From: Chitinophaga filiformis
GTDB lineage: Bacteria; Bacteroidota; Bacteroidia; Chitinophagales; Chitinophagaceae
Length of the DNA stretch: 64,000 bases
Assembly: GCF_021646545.1 (NCBI RefSeq)
Contig: NZ_JAKIRP010000001.1
Span: 1,488,001 to 1,552,000 of the forward strand
Reading direction: 5' to 3'
Positions within the stretch are counted from its first letter, which is position 1; the number at the start of each line of letters is the position of its first letter. Both the position numbers and the translations under genes were made by a program. This document shows, piece after piece, positions 28,380 through 37,386 of this stretch. Below the pieces are notes generated by a model. The model saw only the letters and a list, made by a program, of their open reading frames with translations, had not been told where the DNA came from and did not search any database.

Positions 28380-29764
28380 AGCCGGTAACTTATGCCGATC
28401 TGGAAACCAATCCATACCCTGATATCTTCTATTTCTTCGGCAGGAGACCTGTGAAGTGTATATGGAGGTCTGATAGTCATGTAGTCTTTTTCGGGAGTTA
28501 ATGATATCTCCTGGAGGGTGGCCACGCTTAAGGACCAGGTGCTCAGTTGGTAGGTGCTTTTCAGATGATTGAATACAGGCCCGGCATATACTGACAGGTG
28601 TGGCGCTATACTTTTCTGTGCAAAAAGACAGACCCTTTGCAAGCGGCTGTTCACAAAAAGCGGTGGTCTTGTATTGGTAGTGTCATCATCAATGTGTATA
28701 GGTGTTTCCTTAAAGAGCTTTCCCGTTGTTGCTTCCAGCTCTATCAGCCAGCCGTTATTTAGAGGATAACTGATGCCGGCTCCGTAGCGGAAGCCCGATA
28801 CTGAAAAATTGGTACTCCACGACACAATACCGTAAACCAATGTTATACCTGCTTTGGCCTGCAGGTTGGCATAAAGCGCATCATCTGCCGCAAAGCCTGC
28901 CTGTACAAATGGTTTGAAAAGGCCCGGCTTTTCATAGATATACCGTTTTTTTTCCCGTCCTGCAGGTGGACTAAGGGGGATTAATGCCGGCGATACCGGT
29001 TTTATAGCAGGAATAGTGATCTGTAGTGGAGCGATGCAGGACAATGAATTGGGAATAAGATGCACAGCCATATCTGTTGCCGGTGTTGTTACAGCCCGAT
29101 CAGGCTTAATGGCCGTTTTAATATCTTTTGCTTTGCTGGTACGATCTGTAAGAATATTCCGGCGATTATTATTGTTCTTGTTAGATGCGCTGTGAGATGA
29201 TGCCCCTGTCTCTGATCCTTTATTGGGCCCCATCTGGCTGGCCGTACGGGCGCCCGTATGATAACGGGCAGTATTTTTACGAGTGGCAATATGATCTGTT
29301 TGTTTAGATGCCGGCATGCTGATCTCTTTGCCTGCTATGCTGACCGCCTGCCGGCTTATACCTGTTGGCTTGCGTGCTGCGATCTGTTTGGTTGTTTGTG
29401 TAAAAGCGGCCGTTTGGCTAGCAGCACGCTTGTTGTTTATCTGGCGAAAGATGACATGATCCTGGTAAATGACATATTCTGAACCTGTGGCTTCCTTGAT
29501 CATCGTCAGCAACTGTTGGATGGAATAAGAAGACTGCCGGAGCTGAAGCTGTTTCCAGGCTATTATCTTTTGGGCGTTAAAGGATAGTATGAAACCTGTT
29601 TGTGCTGTTATCATATCCCCCAGGGTAGTAATATTCACTTCCTTTAGCGGTACACGTACTTTTTTGTCTAACGATGGCGTGGTTGTCTGTGCCCTGGCGC
29701 CGGTTAACAGTAATACGCATATCGCCGTCAGGCATGCCTTTCGAAATAACTCAATTACATTCAT
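28376..29764 (-). CDS. STN-domain protein with a probable outer-membrane C-terminal part
   Basis: Protein of 462 residues with a signal peptide (ACLTAICVLLLTGARAQ). An STN domain follows at about 35-110 (VRVPLKEVNITTLGDMITAQTGFILSFNAQ, IQQLLTMIKEATGSEYVIYQ), the fold used by TonB-dependent transducers to signal to FecR. Next comes a long polar, low-complexity linker (about 110-270). The C-terminal 190 residues look like outer-membrane beta strands (FKPFVQAGFAADDALYANLQAKAGITLVYG..). It overlaps the FecR gene by 14 bp. A SusC/TonB receptor would normally stand here, so this protein may take over that signalling job (inference). Confidence 0.78.
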   Translation of the reverse strand: MNVIELFRKACLTAICVLLLTGARAQTTTPSLDKKVRVPLKEVNITTLGDMITAQTGFILSFNAQKIIAWKQLQLRQSSYSIQQLLTMIKEATGSEYVIYQDHVIFRQINNKRAASQTAAFTQTTKQIAARKPTGISRQAVSIAGKEISMPASKQTDHIATRKNTARYHTGARTASQMGPNKGSETGASSHSASNKNNNNRRNILTDRTSKAKDIKTAIKPDRAVTTPATDMAVHLIPNSLSCIAPLQITIPAIKPVSPALIPLSPPAGREKKRYIYEKPGLFKPFVQAGFAADDALYANLQAKAGITLVYGIVSWSTNFSVSGFRYGAGISYPLNNGWLIELEATTGKLFKETPIHIDDDTTNTRPPLFVNSRLQRVCLFAQKSIAPHLSVYAGPVFNHLKSTYQLSTWSLSVATLQEISLTPEKDYMTIRPPYTLHRSPAEEIEDIRVWIGFQIGISYRL

Positions 29765-30755
29765 TCCCTTGCAGATAAATAGTAGGCCCTTCCATGCGAT
29801 ACTGAATAGACAATGATGCTGTAATGACCTCCATTACATACTCAATAGGCATATTGGTAAAAGAAGTCGTGAGTGTGCAGTCCGCCAGTTTTTTATTTTC
29901 CAGTACGATCTTCACGTTGTAAGCTTTTTCCAGGGTACCAACCACTGATGCCAGCCGGGTTGCCTGGAACCGGAAGACTTTGGTAGCATAGGCATAGTCA
30001 TTGCTTCCTTCCAATTTTGTTGTGGAAAAGTGATGTGTATCCACCAGGTATGTACTTTGCATCCCACCTTTTACGATGACGCTGTCATTATTATCAAAGA
30101 AAAGTACAGCCCCATTGTCTACCTGTACCGTGACGCTGTCTTTGTTAGTTCTCACATTGAATGCCGTGCCTATCACTTTGATGTCAGCGGAACCAGTATG
30201 TACAATAAAAGGTTTTCTAGCATCAGGAGCGACAGAAAAATAAGCTTCTCCGTGCAGGTGTACTGTTCTTCCAGCATCATCAAAGGAAGCAGGGCGTTCC
30301 AGCCGGCTGCCCGGTGTTAATGTCACACTCGAATGATCGGGTAAAGTATCCCGGAGGATATCATCAGAAGATGTAAGCGCCAGCATAGAAGGGACCTTCG
30401 TGGGTTGCCACGGATGGAGGAAAACGAGGAGTGCTGCTCCAAAGCATAAAATGAATACAGCAGCTACAGCCCGGCGGATAAATAGTGTACGTAGTAAAGG
30501 TGTTTTGCGATTCCCCTCCGGAGGGGTGGCGCCAATATTGAGCCGTTGCAGCTCCCGCTGAAGATCCGGAGCGTTATAAGTTCCTTCTTTGCCTGCATGC
30601 GACCATACCTGCAGATATTGCTGCAGCAGCCGTTTGTTGTCCGGAGCCTGATCCACCCATTCATCAACGGCGATGGCCTCTTCCGGGCTCGCTTCTCCTG
30701 CCAGGTATTTTATCAGCAGAGTTTCAGATATCGCTATGTTTTGTTGTTTACTCAA
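29751..30755 (-). CDS. FecR-type anti-sigma factor with DUF4974 domain
   Basis: Protein of 334 residues. A cytoplasmic N-terminus (MSKQQNIAISETLLIKYLAG) is followed by one membrane helix near 92-112 (AVAAVFILCFGAALLVFL) and a FecR periplasmic domain (DGSVTLTPGSRLE-like stretch, HGEAYFSVAPDARKPFIVHTGSADIKVIGTAFNV). The C-terminal DUF4974 domain (FQATRLASVVGTLEKAYNVKIVLENK..) is standard in Bacteroidota. It controls the ECF sigma factor encoded 23 bp upstream and takes its signal from the overlapping downstream STN-domain gene. Confidence 0.9.
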   Translation of the reverse strand: MSKQQNIAISETLLIKYLAGEASPEEAIAVDEWVDQAPDNKRLLQQYLQVWSHAGKEGTYNAPDLQRELQRLNIGATPPEGNRKTPLLRTLFIRRAVAAVFILCFGAALLVFLHPWQPTKVPSMLALTSSDDILRDTLPDHSSVTLTPGSRLERPASFDDAGRTVHLHGEAYFSVAPDARKPFIVHTGSADIKVIGTAFNVRTNKDSVTVQVDNGAVLFFDNNDSVIVKGGMQSTYLVDTHHFSTTKLEGSNDYAYATKVFRFQATRLASVVGTLEKAYNVKIVLENKKLADCTLTTSFTNMPIEYVMEVITASLSIQYRMEGPTIYLQGNECN

Positions 30756-30778
30756 TGATAAGTTATTTCATGCCGGCT

Positions 30779-31333
30779 TTACAAAAGATGATTTATATGC
30801 AATAAAATCAAAATGGTGAGGAGGTAATCGGCCAGTTTTTCCCGCATCAGTTTTAGCGCCTTGCTCATCTGTGCTTCCACTGTTTTAACTGAGATATTCA
30901 GTTCTGCGGCTATTTCGGCATACTTTTTACCTTCTTCTCGGCTTTTGAGGAAGATGATCCTGCATTGTTCGGGTAAGGCGCCGGTGGCCTGTATGATGTG
31001 TTTTTCGAGCTCTCTGGCCAACGTTTGCTGTTCTGTGCCCCCCTGCATGATATTATCCTTGTCTCCGGTTTTGTAGGACATGTACCTGTCCCTTGCTCCG
31101 TCCTTCCGGATATTGTTCATGCAGAGGTTATAAACAGAACGATAGAGATATCCTTTTATATCTTCTTCAAAGACAACGGCTTCCCGTTTCTCCCACAGCC
31201 GGGCAAATACAGTTTGTACAATATCATTGGCCTCCTCGCTGTCCCTCAGTAATGTATAGGCATACCTGTGCAGCTTTTCATAGCAGGTATGAAAAAGATG
31301 CAGGAACAGCTCAGATTTATCTCGTTTCTCCAA
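30779..31333 (-). CDS. ECF sigma factor
   Basis: RNA polymerase sigma-70 factor of 184 residues of the extracytoplasmic-function group. Region 2 (YAYTLLRDSEEANDIVQTVFARLWEKRE, GYLYRSVYNLCMNNIRK) and region 4 (LPEQCRIIFLKSREEGKKYAEIAAELNISVKTVEAQMSKALKLMRE) are clear. It ends in a hydrophobic tail, LLTILILLHINHLL, often seen in Bacteroidota FecI-type factors. It is first in the set with FecR and the STN protein. Confidence 0.92.
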   Translation of the reverse strand: MEKRDKSELFLHLFHTCYEKLHRYAYTLLRDSEEANDIVQTVFARLWEKREAVVFEEDIKGYLYRSVYNLCMNNIRKDGARDRYMSYKTGDKDNIMQGGTEQQTLARELEKHIIQATGALPEQCRIIFLKSREEGKKYAEIAAELNISVKTVEAQMSKALKLMREKLADYLLTILILLHINHLL

Positions 31334-31445
31334 TACCGTTAATTACCCAATGCTTGTTGGCACAATGATATAATAGTACAACACGAAGGGCCGAACATAC
31401 CCCTACGCGGACTGTAAAAAAGTTTTCAGTCTCTTCCTTCAGCCG

Positions 31446-32783
31446 TCATACCTTGGGACCCCATCCCTTTTCGTACTCTCTTTTCCACAATTTCATGGCA
31501 TCGGCATCATTGAGGATGTGACCGTTGGTGGGATCAGTATGTAATACCCTGCCTGTACGCTGTGCAATATTGCCTAACAAAGGGAGTAATGTACTGCGGT
31601 AGGCGACATTTATTTCCGCGTTAAGTTTGGCGTTGCCGCGGATGCTTTCCAGGAAGTTGTTGATATGTATTGCGTCGTAATATTCCCCGGCAGGACTAAC
31701 CGTGTTAACGGCGCTCTGATTGGTATTGGTAGACTGCTTCACTTCTTTGACGGTCTTTCCTTTTACATCTACTATCTTGTAGCTGTCGCCTCCGGAGTTG
31801 TACAGGGTGCCGTTGTCGCCGAAAATGGCAAAACCACGGTCGCTGCCTTCCAGGTTAAATGAGCTGCAGCTGCGTCCTTCCCAGGAGATGGCTTTGCCGC
31901 CTTGAAATTCAAAGTTGAGGGTTTGGGTATCTGGTGTTTCCCAGTCGTCTTTTGGATAGGCATAACGTCCGCCGGCAGAGGTTACTTTAGTGGGAAATTC
32001 CAGGTCCATGAACCAGCGCAGGCAATCCAGTTCATGGGTGCCATTATTACACGTTTCTGATGTACCCCAGTGCCAGCGCCAGTGCCAGTTATAGTGGACA
32101 ATGTTGTCGAGGTGGTCGCGGCGCGGGGCCGGACCTTGCCATAAATCCCAGTTCAGGGTATCCGGCACGGCTATTTTTTTACCAATACCTATAGGCTGAC
32201 GGTTATTCGTATACCAGCTTTTGCCATAATATATCTTACCCAGGACATGTTGCTCTTTTACCTCTTTTATAGCCTGTTGCATATTGGGCCAGGAACGGCG
32301 CTGGCTACCCATTTGGACCAGCCGGTTATATTTCTTTGCTGCCGCTATCAGTAGTTCGCCTTCCGCCGGATTGTGGGCGCAGGGTTTTTCCACATACACA
32401 TGTTTACCCGCTGCGGTGGCCATTATAGCTGCAGGAGCATGCCAATGGTCCGGAGCAGCCACAAACAGCGCATCAAAATCTTTACGCTCCAGCAACTGAC
32501 GAATGTCTTTAATCACAGTGGGTTTACGTTCCTGTGCGCCGGCAACGGCCTTCAGGCCTTTGGCAATTGCGCCGTCTTCCACGTCGCAGATATAGCCAAT
32601 TTCAGCACCTGGCAGCTTCGCTGCACACTGGGCCAGCCAGTTTCCCCGGGAATTGACACCCATGACGCCTAATACCAGCTTATTGCTGGGAGCATTTTTC
32701 CCGAATACGGGAAAGTTAAGGATGGTTAAGCCTGCTCCTACACCAGCAAGACCGCCGGTTTTGATAAATTCTCTCCTTTTCAT
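31446..32783 (-). CDS. Tat-exported Gfo/Idh/MocA oxidoreductase
   Basis: Protein of 445 residues with a twin-arginine signal MKRREFIKTGGLAGVGAG. A Rossmann domain follows (LGVMGVNSRGNWLAQC, VYVEKPCAHNP near residue 132), then a C-terminal substrate domain with HYNWHWRWHWGTSETCNNGTHELD. It belongs to the secreted Gfo/Idh group common in Bacteroidota. Some members are NAD-dependent glycosidases (GH109-like) with tightly bound cofactor, but the activity cannot be decided here. No carbohydrate utilisation genes surround it. Confidence 0.87.
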   Translation of the reverse strand: MKRREFIKTGGLAGVGAGLTILNFPVFGKNAPSNKLVLGVMGVNSRGNWLAQCAAKLPGAEIGYICDVEDGAIAKGLKAVAGAQERKPTVIKDIRQLLERKDFDALFVAAPDHWHAPAAIMATAAGKHVYVEKPCAHNPAEGELLIAAAKKYNRLVQMGSQRRSWPNMQQAIKEVKEQHVLGKIYYGKSWYTNNRQPIGIGKKIAVPDTLNWDLWQGPAPRRDHLDNIVHYNWHWRWHWGTSETCNNGTHELDCLRWFMDLEFPTKVTSAGGRYAYPKDDWETPDTQTLNFEFQGGKAISWEGRSCSSFNLEGSDRGFAIFGDNGTLYNSGGDSYKIVDVKGKTVKEVKQSTNTNQSAVNTVSPAGEYYDAIHINNFLESIRGNAKLNAEINVAYRSTLLPLLGNIAQRTGRVLHTDPTNGHILNDADAMKLWKREYEKGWGPKV

Positions 32784-32980
32784 AACGATGTGACCTGTTT
32801 ATAGTTTAATGTTTTTTGCAGATAGAAGTTTAGAATAGGCAGCCTAATGTAAAAAAATAAATATGGGCAGTGTAGAATATTTGATGAGTGAAAACATAGA
32901 GGGATTTGTGGAGGTCCGGGCAGTAGCGGCCGGAACATCAGTGGAGAATTAGTGGTAACTTTAACTGTAAAGTAGTGGGT

Positions 32981-33748
32981 ATGCTTAGAAGGAAAAGGCA
33001 ACGTAAATATCTCGTTAAACGGTGCCTGGAGCTGCGGGACCAGTTACATACTTTTGCCGCATCCGGAAGTCAGGAAGCATTGCACAAACTGCGGGTGGAG
33101 ATAAAAAAACTAAAGGCTTTCTCCGAATTGACGAAATTATACAAAGGAGAAAAAGAGGCTACTATTAAAAAAAATATCAAGAAAATATTCCACCGTGCAG
33201 GTATCATCAGAGAAGCCGGTATTAATCTGCAAATGATAAGGCAGTTCGATATTTGTCAGCCGCTGTTCAGTATCAAAGCAACTAACATTATCCAACAAGA
33301 AAGCGCGAAGTTCCGTTTGCATGAAACCCGTTATGATCATGATATCAGGAATACAGTCATATCTCTATTGCAATCGTTACACCCGGTTCATAGTCGCGAT
33401 ATCAAACAATGGTTCAGCGGACAATTGAAGAAAATCGCAATTGTTGTAACCGCCGCATCCAGCGATCAGCTTCATGAGGCGCGTAAGAAAATAAAAAATC
33501 TCATATATGTGCATGGTATCCTTCACAAACCATTAGCAGCTGAATTGAAGTTAAAAATTGACTATCTCGATCAGATGCAGGATGCCATAGGTAAATGGCA
33601 TGACGCGGCCGTAGCTGTTGACCTGTTGGAAGCGCACGGTTCAGGTAAAGCAAAGGCCAGCAAGCTCCGGAGGGAACAGGACAAAGCCCGTGAGGCTATT
33701 CATGCAATTGGAGATGGGTTTTGGGAGAAGGTTGTTAAGCAGGATTGA
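32981..33748 (+). CDS. CHAD domain protein
   Basis: Protein of 255 residues made almost entirely of alpha helices with conserved His, Lys and Arg (ALHKLRVEIKKLKAFSELTKLY; DQLHEARKKIKNLIYVHGIL). This is the pattern of CHAD domains, which bind inorganic polyphosphate and localise to polyphosphate granules. No CYTH triphosphatase domain is fused, and no ppk is nearby. A GTG at 32975 would add two residues. Confidence 0.87.
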   Translation: MLRRKRQRKYLVKRCLELRDQLHTFAASGSQEALHKLRVEIKKLKAFSELTKLYKGEKEATIKKNIKKIFHRAGIIREAGINLQMIRQFDICQPLFSIKATNIIQQESAKFRLHETRYDHDIRNTVISLLQSLHPVHSRDIKQWFSGQLKKIAIVVTAASSDQLHEARKKIKNLIYVHGILHKPLAAELKLKIDYLDQMQDAIGKWHDAAVAVDLLEAHGSGKAKASKLRREQDKAREAIHAIGDGFWEKVVKQD

Positions 33749-33756
33749 TGAGCTGA

Positions 33757-34407
33757 TTAATTTACAATGATCTTATTTTTTATTGCATACTTCAAAATCC
33801 CAACAGTAGACCTTACCCCCAACTTATCTTTCAAATCCTGCCTTGTCTTTTCTACTGTCCGGATGCTTACAAACAACTGAGCAGCTATATCCTTATTGCT
33901 CTTTTCATCCCATAATAACTGAAGGATCTTTTTCTCTCTGTCGTTCAGTGTGGCTTCTTTTTTTGTTTTATTACGACTATTCTCATACTGCGTATTCTCA
34001 TACAACACGTCTGTAAATAATCTATTTCTGTACACTCTGTTTTCTTTTACGGCATCTATCGCCTGCAGCAGGTCTTCAGGGTCTCCTGATTTGGAAATGA
34101 AGCCATATATTCCCAGCTCCAGCAGGTCGCACATAAGGTGGATGTCTTTGTCCGTTCCGAGCAGTAGTATTTTTATGCGGGGATATTCCTGGCGGATCAA
34201 TAAAATAGTGTCTGTAAGTGTGGGCATTAATATATCGACCAGCAACGCATCTATCTGCGTATGTTTTAGTTGCTGCAACAGGTCATATTCATTGGACGAC
34301 TGAATAGCAACGGTGATATTTTTTCTTTCTGAGAGATAACTTTTTAATGTTTTGATAAATAGCGTGTAGTTATCTAAAATGGCTAATTTAATGTGTGTCG
34401 CTGGCAT
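33757..34407 (-). CDS. NarL/LuxR-type response regulator
   Basis: Protein of 216 residues. The N-terminal receiver (LAILDNYTLFIKTLKSYL; phospho-acceptor Asp in LLVDILMP; Lys in FISKSG) is followed by a LuxR helix-turn-helix (LNDREKKILQLLWDEKSNKDIAAQLFVSIRTVEKTRQDLKDKL). No kinase is adjacent. It lies 212 bp downstream of the long biosynthetic-type operon on the same strand, so it may belong to the same regulatory unit (inference). The 34408-34618 gap shows no gene or clear hairpin. Confidence 0.88.
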   Translation of the reverse strand: MPATHIKLAILDNYTLFIKTLKSYLSERKNITVAIQSSNEYDLLQQLKHTQIDALLVDILMPTLTDTILLIRQEYPRIKILLLGTDKDIHLMCDLLELGIYGFISKSGDPEDLLQAIDAVKENRVYRNRLFTDVLYENTQYENSRNKTKKEATLNDREKKILQLLWDEKSNKDIAAQLFVSIRTVEKTRQDLKDKLGVRSTVGILKYAIKNKIIVN

Positions 34408-34618
34408 AAAATAAGAACTAAGGATGAGTATTATTTAAATTACAGGCGCTGAATTTGTGGCATTTTAGCTTGAGGGCTGTGCTGTTTTTGGATTAACGGG
34501 CAACACAATTATTACAGGGCTTTATGGGTTAAGGTAATGTATTTTAAGTACATGTAATATAGTCTGAAATTATTTTTCAGACAAGATCAGGCGCCCAATT
34601 TAATGGTAATTTAATTAT

Positions 34619-36127
34619 CTAGTAATTGCCGGCATTTAGTGAACTTTCAGTAAGCAGGTAATGTTTTTCTACTTTGTCCAATACGATATAAAGAGAGTCT
34701 CTGTTGCGGGTAATACCTGTCATAATAATCCTGGATCCGTCGTTAGTGGTATAGTGTAAGGTCATGTCTTCTTCCCGCTCTGCGTTGGCGTATTCCAGCA
34801 GGATATGTTTCTGCCTGCGCCATGACTGCGCTCGTTTGTCTATACCACTTATTTCTTTCCAGATAACATCCGGAATGACAGTGATCGTATCGTGTACAAT
34901 ATGTTTGCGGCCGCCTGCAAGGTGGAAGGAATTGCTGGTAATCCCCGCTTTTTTATTTAATGGATTTTTATTGTGCAGATGAAGTATATGGTGAACTGTA
35001 TCTGCTTCGTAATAAAAATATGTTCTTCTGCCGGCCATGCCCGTTAACTCGAACGTACGGTTAATATCTCTCATCGGCAGCGCAACACCGTTGGACAGAT
35101 CAAGATGCTGCTGACGATTGGTGCTAAAAGTGAAAGTAGACCATTTCTCAAATGTAACATGTTGCCATCTTATCGTATCGAGAGGATCGTAAGCGATTTC
35201 TTTATTATTGATACTAAAAAATGTTACGTGGTAATTTCCTCTCAGTACGGGCACTCCTTTGAGAGAAGGCTGTTTATAGGGATCATATAAAAAGTTCATT
35301 AGCTGCAGATACCCGGTGACACCTACAAACAGGCAGAGCAGTCCCGATTTCAACCCTATTCTCAGATATTGCTGCCACTTTTCAGAAAAGGAGGGATAAT
35401 AGTGGTAAGGAATCACGTACCGTTCTTTTATAAAGAAAGTATAGAAGTAGGGAAGGTCATAAGCTAACAGGTAAGCCGCCAGAATAACAAAGTAAGAGGA
35501 ATAGATATGTACATTGCCATCATAGGAAAAGTTGACATATACAATATCTGCCATGGCTGCAAACAATAAAATAGCTCCATAAACGGTTGTTTTCCTGAAC
35601 AGTAGTAAAATGCCGGTCACTATTTCAAAGACGCCGGCAAATGATTGATACCAGGGTACAATACCTACAGATACCCAGTATAGTTTCTGCGCGGAATATT
35701 GTCCGAAATCTGTGTTTAACATCGACAGAGAAGGAAAAGGCATCTGAACAGGGAAGATCTTTAAGAAACCAAATCCAATAATACCTATCGCCGCTCTGTA
35801 ACGGATCAGCACTTGTAACCAGTAGTTGAGTGTATAATATGATGGCCGTTTTCTGTCAAGATAAGAGAATATCAATCCACCTATTGTGGAAATGGCGAGT
35901 ATCAGCAGCCAGTCTGTATATCCCATCAGATTCCAGCTACTGTTGCTGAACCTGATAATGACGGGCATAAAACGTGTGATGTCATAGATGTCCCTGTAGT
36001 GAAGCGCATTCCAGTGAATGGCAAACAGCCGGTCATACCATTCCTTGCTGAACGGAATACACATGATCAGGTAAAATATAAAACATATCCGGAATGCTAC
36101 TTTGGCGGGGTTGGTCCAGGGCTGCAT
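34619..36127 (-). CDS. DoxX-like membrane protein, paralogue B
   Basis: Protein of 502 residues with an N-terminal half of about seven membrane helices (FRICFIFYLIMCIPF, LLILAISTIGGLIFSYL, AAIGIIGFGFLKIFPVQMPF, FAGVFEIVTGILLLFRKTTV) resembling DoxX-type quinone-linked membrane proteins. The extracytoplasmic C-terminal half has DTIRWQHVTFEKWSTFTF and RDSLYIVLDKVEKHYLLTE. The same blocks recur in the neighbouring 36132 gene, 4 bp away, so the two arose by duplication. It is the last gene of the nine-gene operon. Function is not known. Confidence 0.7.
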   Translation of the reverse strand: MQPWTNPAKVAFRICFIFYLIMCIPFSKEWYDRLFAIHWNALHYRDIYDITRFMPVIIRFSNSSWNLMGYTDWLLILAISTIGGLIFSYLDRKRPSYYTLNYWLQVLIRYRAAIGIIGFGFLKIFPVQMPFPSLSMLNTDFGQYSAQKLYWVSVGIVPWYQSFAGVFEIVTGILLLFRKTTVYGAILLFAAMADIVYVNFSYDGNVHIYSSYFVILAAYLLAYDLPYFYTFFIKERYVIPYHYYPSFSEKWQQYLRIGLKSGLLCLFVGVTGYLQLMNFLYDPYKQPSLKGVPVLRGNYHVTFFSINNKEIAYDPLDTIRWQHVTFEKWSTFTFSTNRQQHLDLSNGVALPMRDINRTFELTGMAGRRTYFYYEADTVHHILHLHNKNPLNKKAGITSNSFHLAGGRKHIVHDTITVIPDVIWKEISGIDKRAQSWRRQKHILLEYANAEREEDMTLHYTTNDGSRIIMTGITRNRDSLYIVLDKVEKHYLLTESSLNAGNY

Positions 36128-36131
36128 GTTA

Positions 36132-37382
36132 TTATAATTTAGCAGGGTTGTTTTTGCCAGTACCTGCTTCTTCCAGCAGGTATCTTTTATCTATTTTTTT
36201 TAAAACGATCAACAAAGAATCTCGTTGCTGATTGAATCCTGAGAGTACGATCCTGTTGCTGTCTGGCTGGTGATAGTGAAATACATACATGTTGTTTGTC
36301 TGTCGCATTACCAGCGTATGCTGTACGGTATCTGTTTCCAGGGAGTAATAGCTTCTTCCATTGTTACCCGACTGCTCATAAGACGAGGGCTTTTCCAGTA
36401 CATCGGGCACTGCATACACTGGTGCTGCGGACGAGTCCTTTTTGGGAGAACGGATGCTGGCAGTTGCCCATTTTTCGAATACTACATTTTCCCATCTCAC
36501 CGTATCTGTTAGAGAATAAGGTAGCTCTCGCCCGTTAATGCGAAAAGTGCTCACGTCGTAAAGGCCTGTCAGCCCTGCCGGTGTTACCGTATGAGGATAT
36601 TGGTAGGTGCCTTCCCTGTAACTGGAATAACTGGTGTAACCCAATACAAGGAAGAACAGCAGGAAAATGCTCCTTGGCGCCCACTCCCATTTAAAGGGAG
36701 GTATTGTGCGTCGCAAGGCAACCGGGCGCTGAAGCGCAAACAGCGTATGGAACTCGCGGAGGTCATATACCAGGAGGAATGAAGCAATGGCCAACAGATA
36801 AGCGCTATACACCACATCGGCACCCTCATAAGCCCAGTTGCTCAGCAGCACATTACCGAGAAATATAAGGGCTATGATCACCGCAGGCAGTGTCAGTTTT
36901 CTGAAAAGCAGCAGTAGGGCAATAGTTAATTGTACGATACCAAGGAAACAGGAATACCCCGGTGCAACGCCTAGTGTCATGGAAAAGATCTTCCACCGTG
37001 TAAATTCACCGTAATTGGTGTTCATATGACTGATAGAAGGATAAGGACTGTGGATGTGGAAAAAGTAAACAAATCCATACCCGATAAAAGCAAGTGCCAA
37101 CCGGTATCGGAGTATTACTCTCAGCCAGTAGTACAGCATATCCATATCATACCGCCCGGAGGCCGTAACTGTCCAGATAATGGTGCCGGCAACCGATATC
37201 AGTACTATATATTGTAGCGTGTCCAGGGATGGGGGATGATAGGTTGCCAGCATCAGCATATCCGTAAATTGCATACCGAATGAATACTGCTGATGAGTGG
37301 AAGGGGACAGGCTTAATATAAAGAAGATAAAACAGAACCTGAATAATACCTGTTGAGCAGGCGTCCATTTATTCGCTGTCAT
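36132..37382 (-). CDS. DoxX-like membrane protein, paralogue A
   Basis: Protein of 416 residues from the ATG at 37382; a longer frame to 37481 runs into the MFS gene and is not favoured. Membrane helices include LFRFCFIFFILSLSPST, YIVLISVAGTIIWTV, LALAFIGYGFVYFFHIHSPYP and FLGIVQLTIALLLLFRKLTLP. The C-terminal part repeats the paralogue's blocks: LPYSLTDTVRWENVVFEKWA and RDSLLIVLKKIDKRYLLEEA. It starts 4 bp after the MFS stop. It may work with the exporter or modify the product at the membrane (inference). Confidence 0.7.
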   Translation of the reverse strand: MTANKWTPAQQVLFRFCFIFFILSLSPSTHQQYSFGMQFTDMLMLATYHPPSLDTLQYIVLISVAGTIIWTVTASGRYDMDMLYYWLRVILRYRLALAFIGYGFVYFFHIHSPYPSISHMNTNYGEFTRWKIFSMTLGVAPGYSCFLGIVQLTIALLLLFRKLTLPAVIIALIFLGNVLLSNWAYEGADVVYSAYLLAIASFLLVYDLREFHTLFALQRPVALRRTIPPFKWEWAPRSIFLLFFLVLGYTSYSSYREGTYQYPHTVTPAGLTGLYDVSTFRINGRELPYSLTDTVRWENVVFEKWATASIRSPKKDSSAAPVYAVPDVLEKPSSYEQSGNNGRSYYSLETDTVQHTLVMRQTNNMYVFHYHQPDSNRIVLSGFNQQRDSLLIVLKKIDKRYLLEEAGTGKNNPAKL

Positions 37383-37386
37383 TTTG

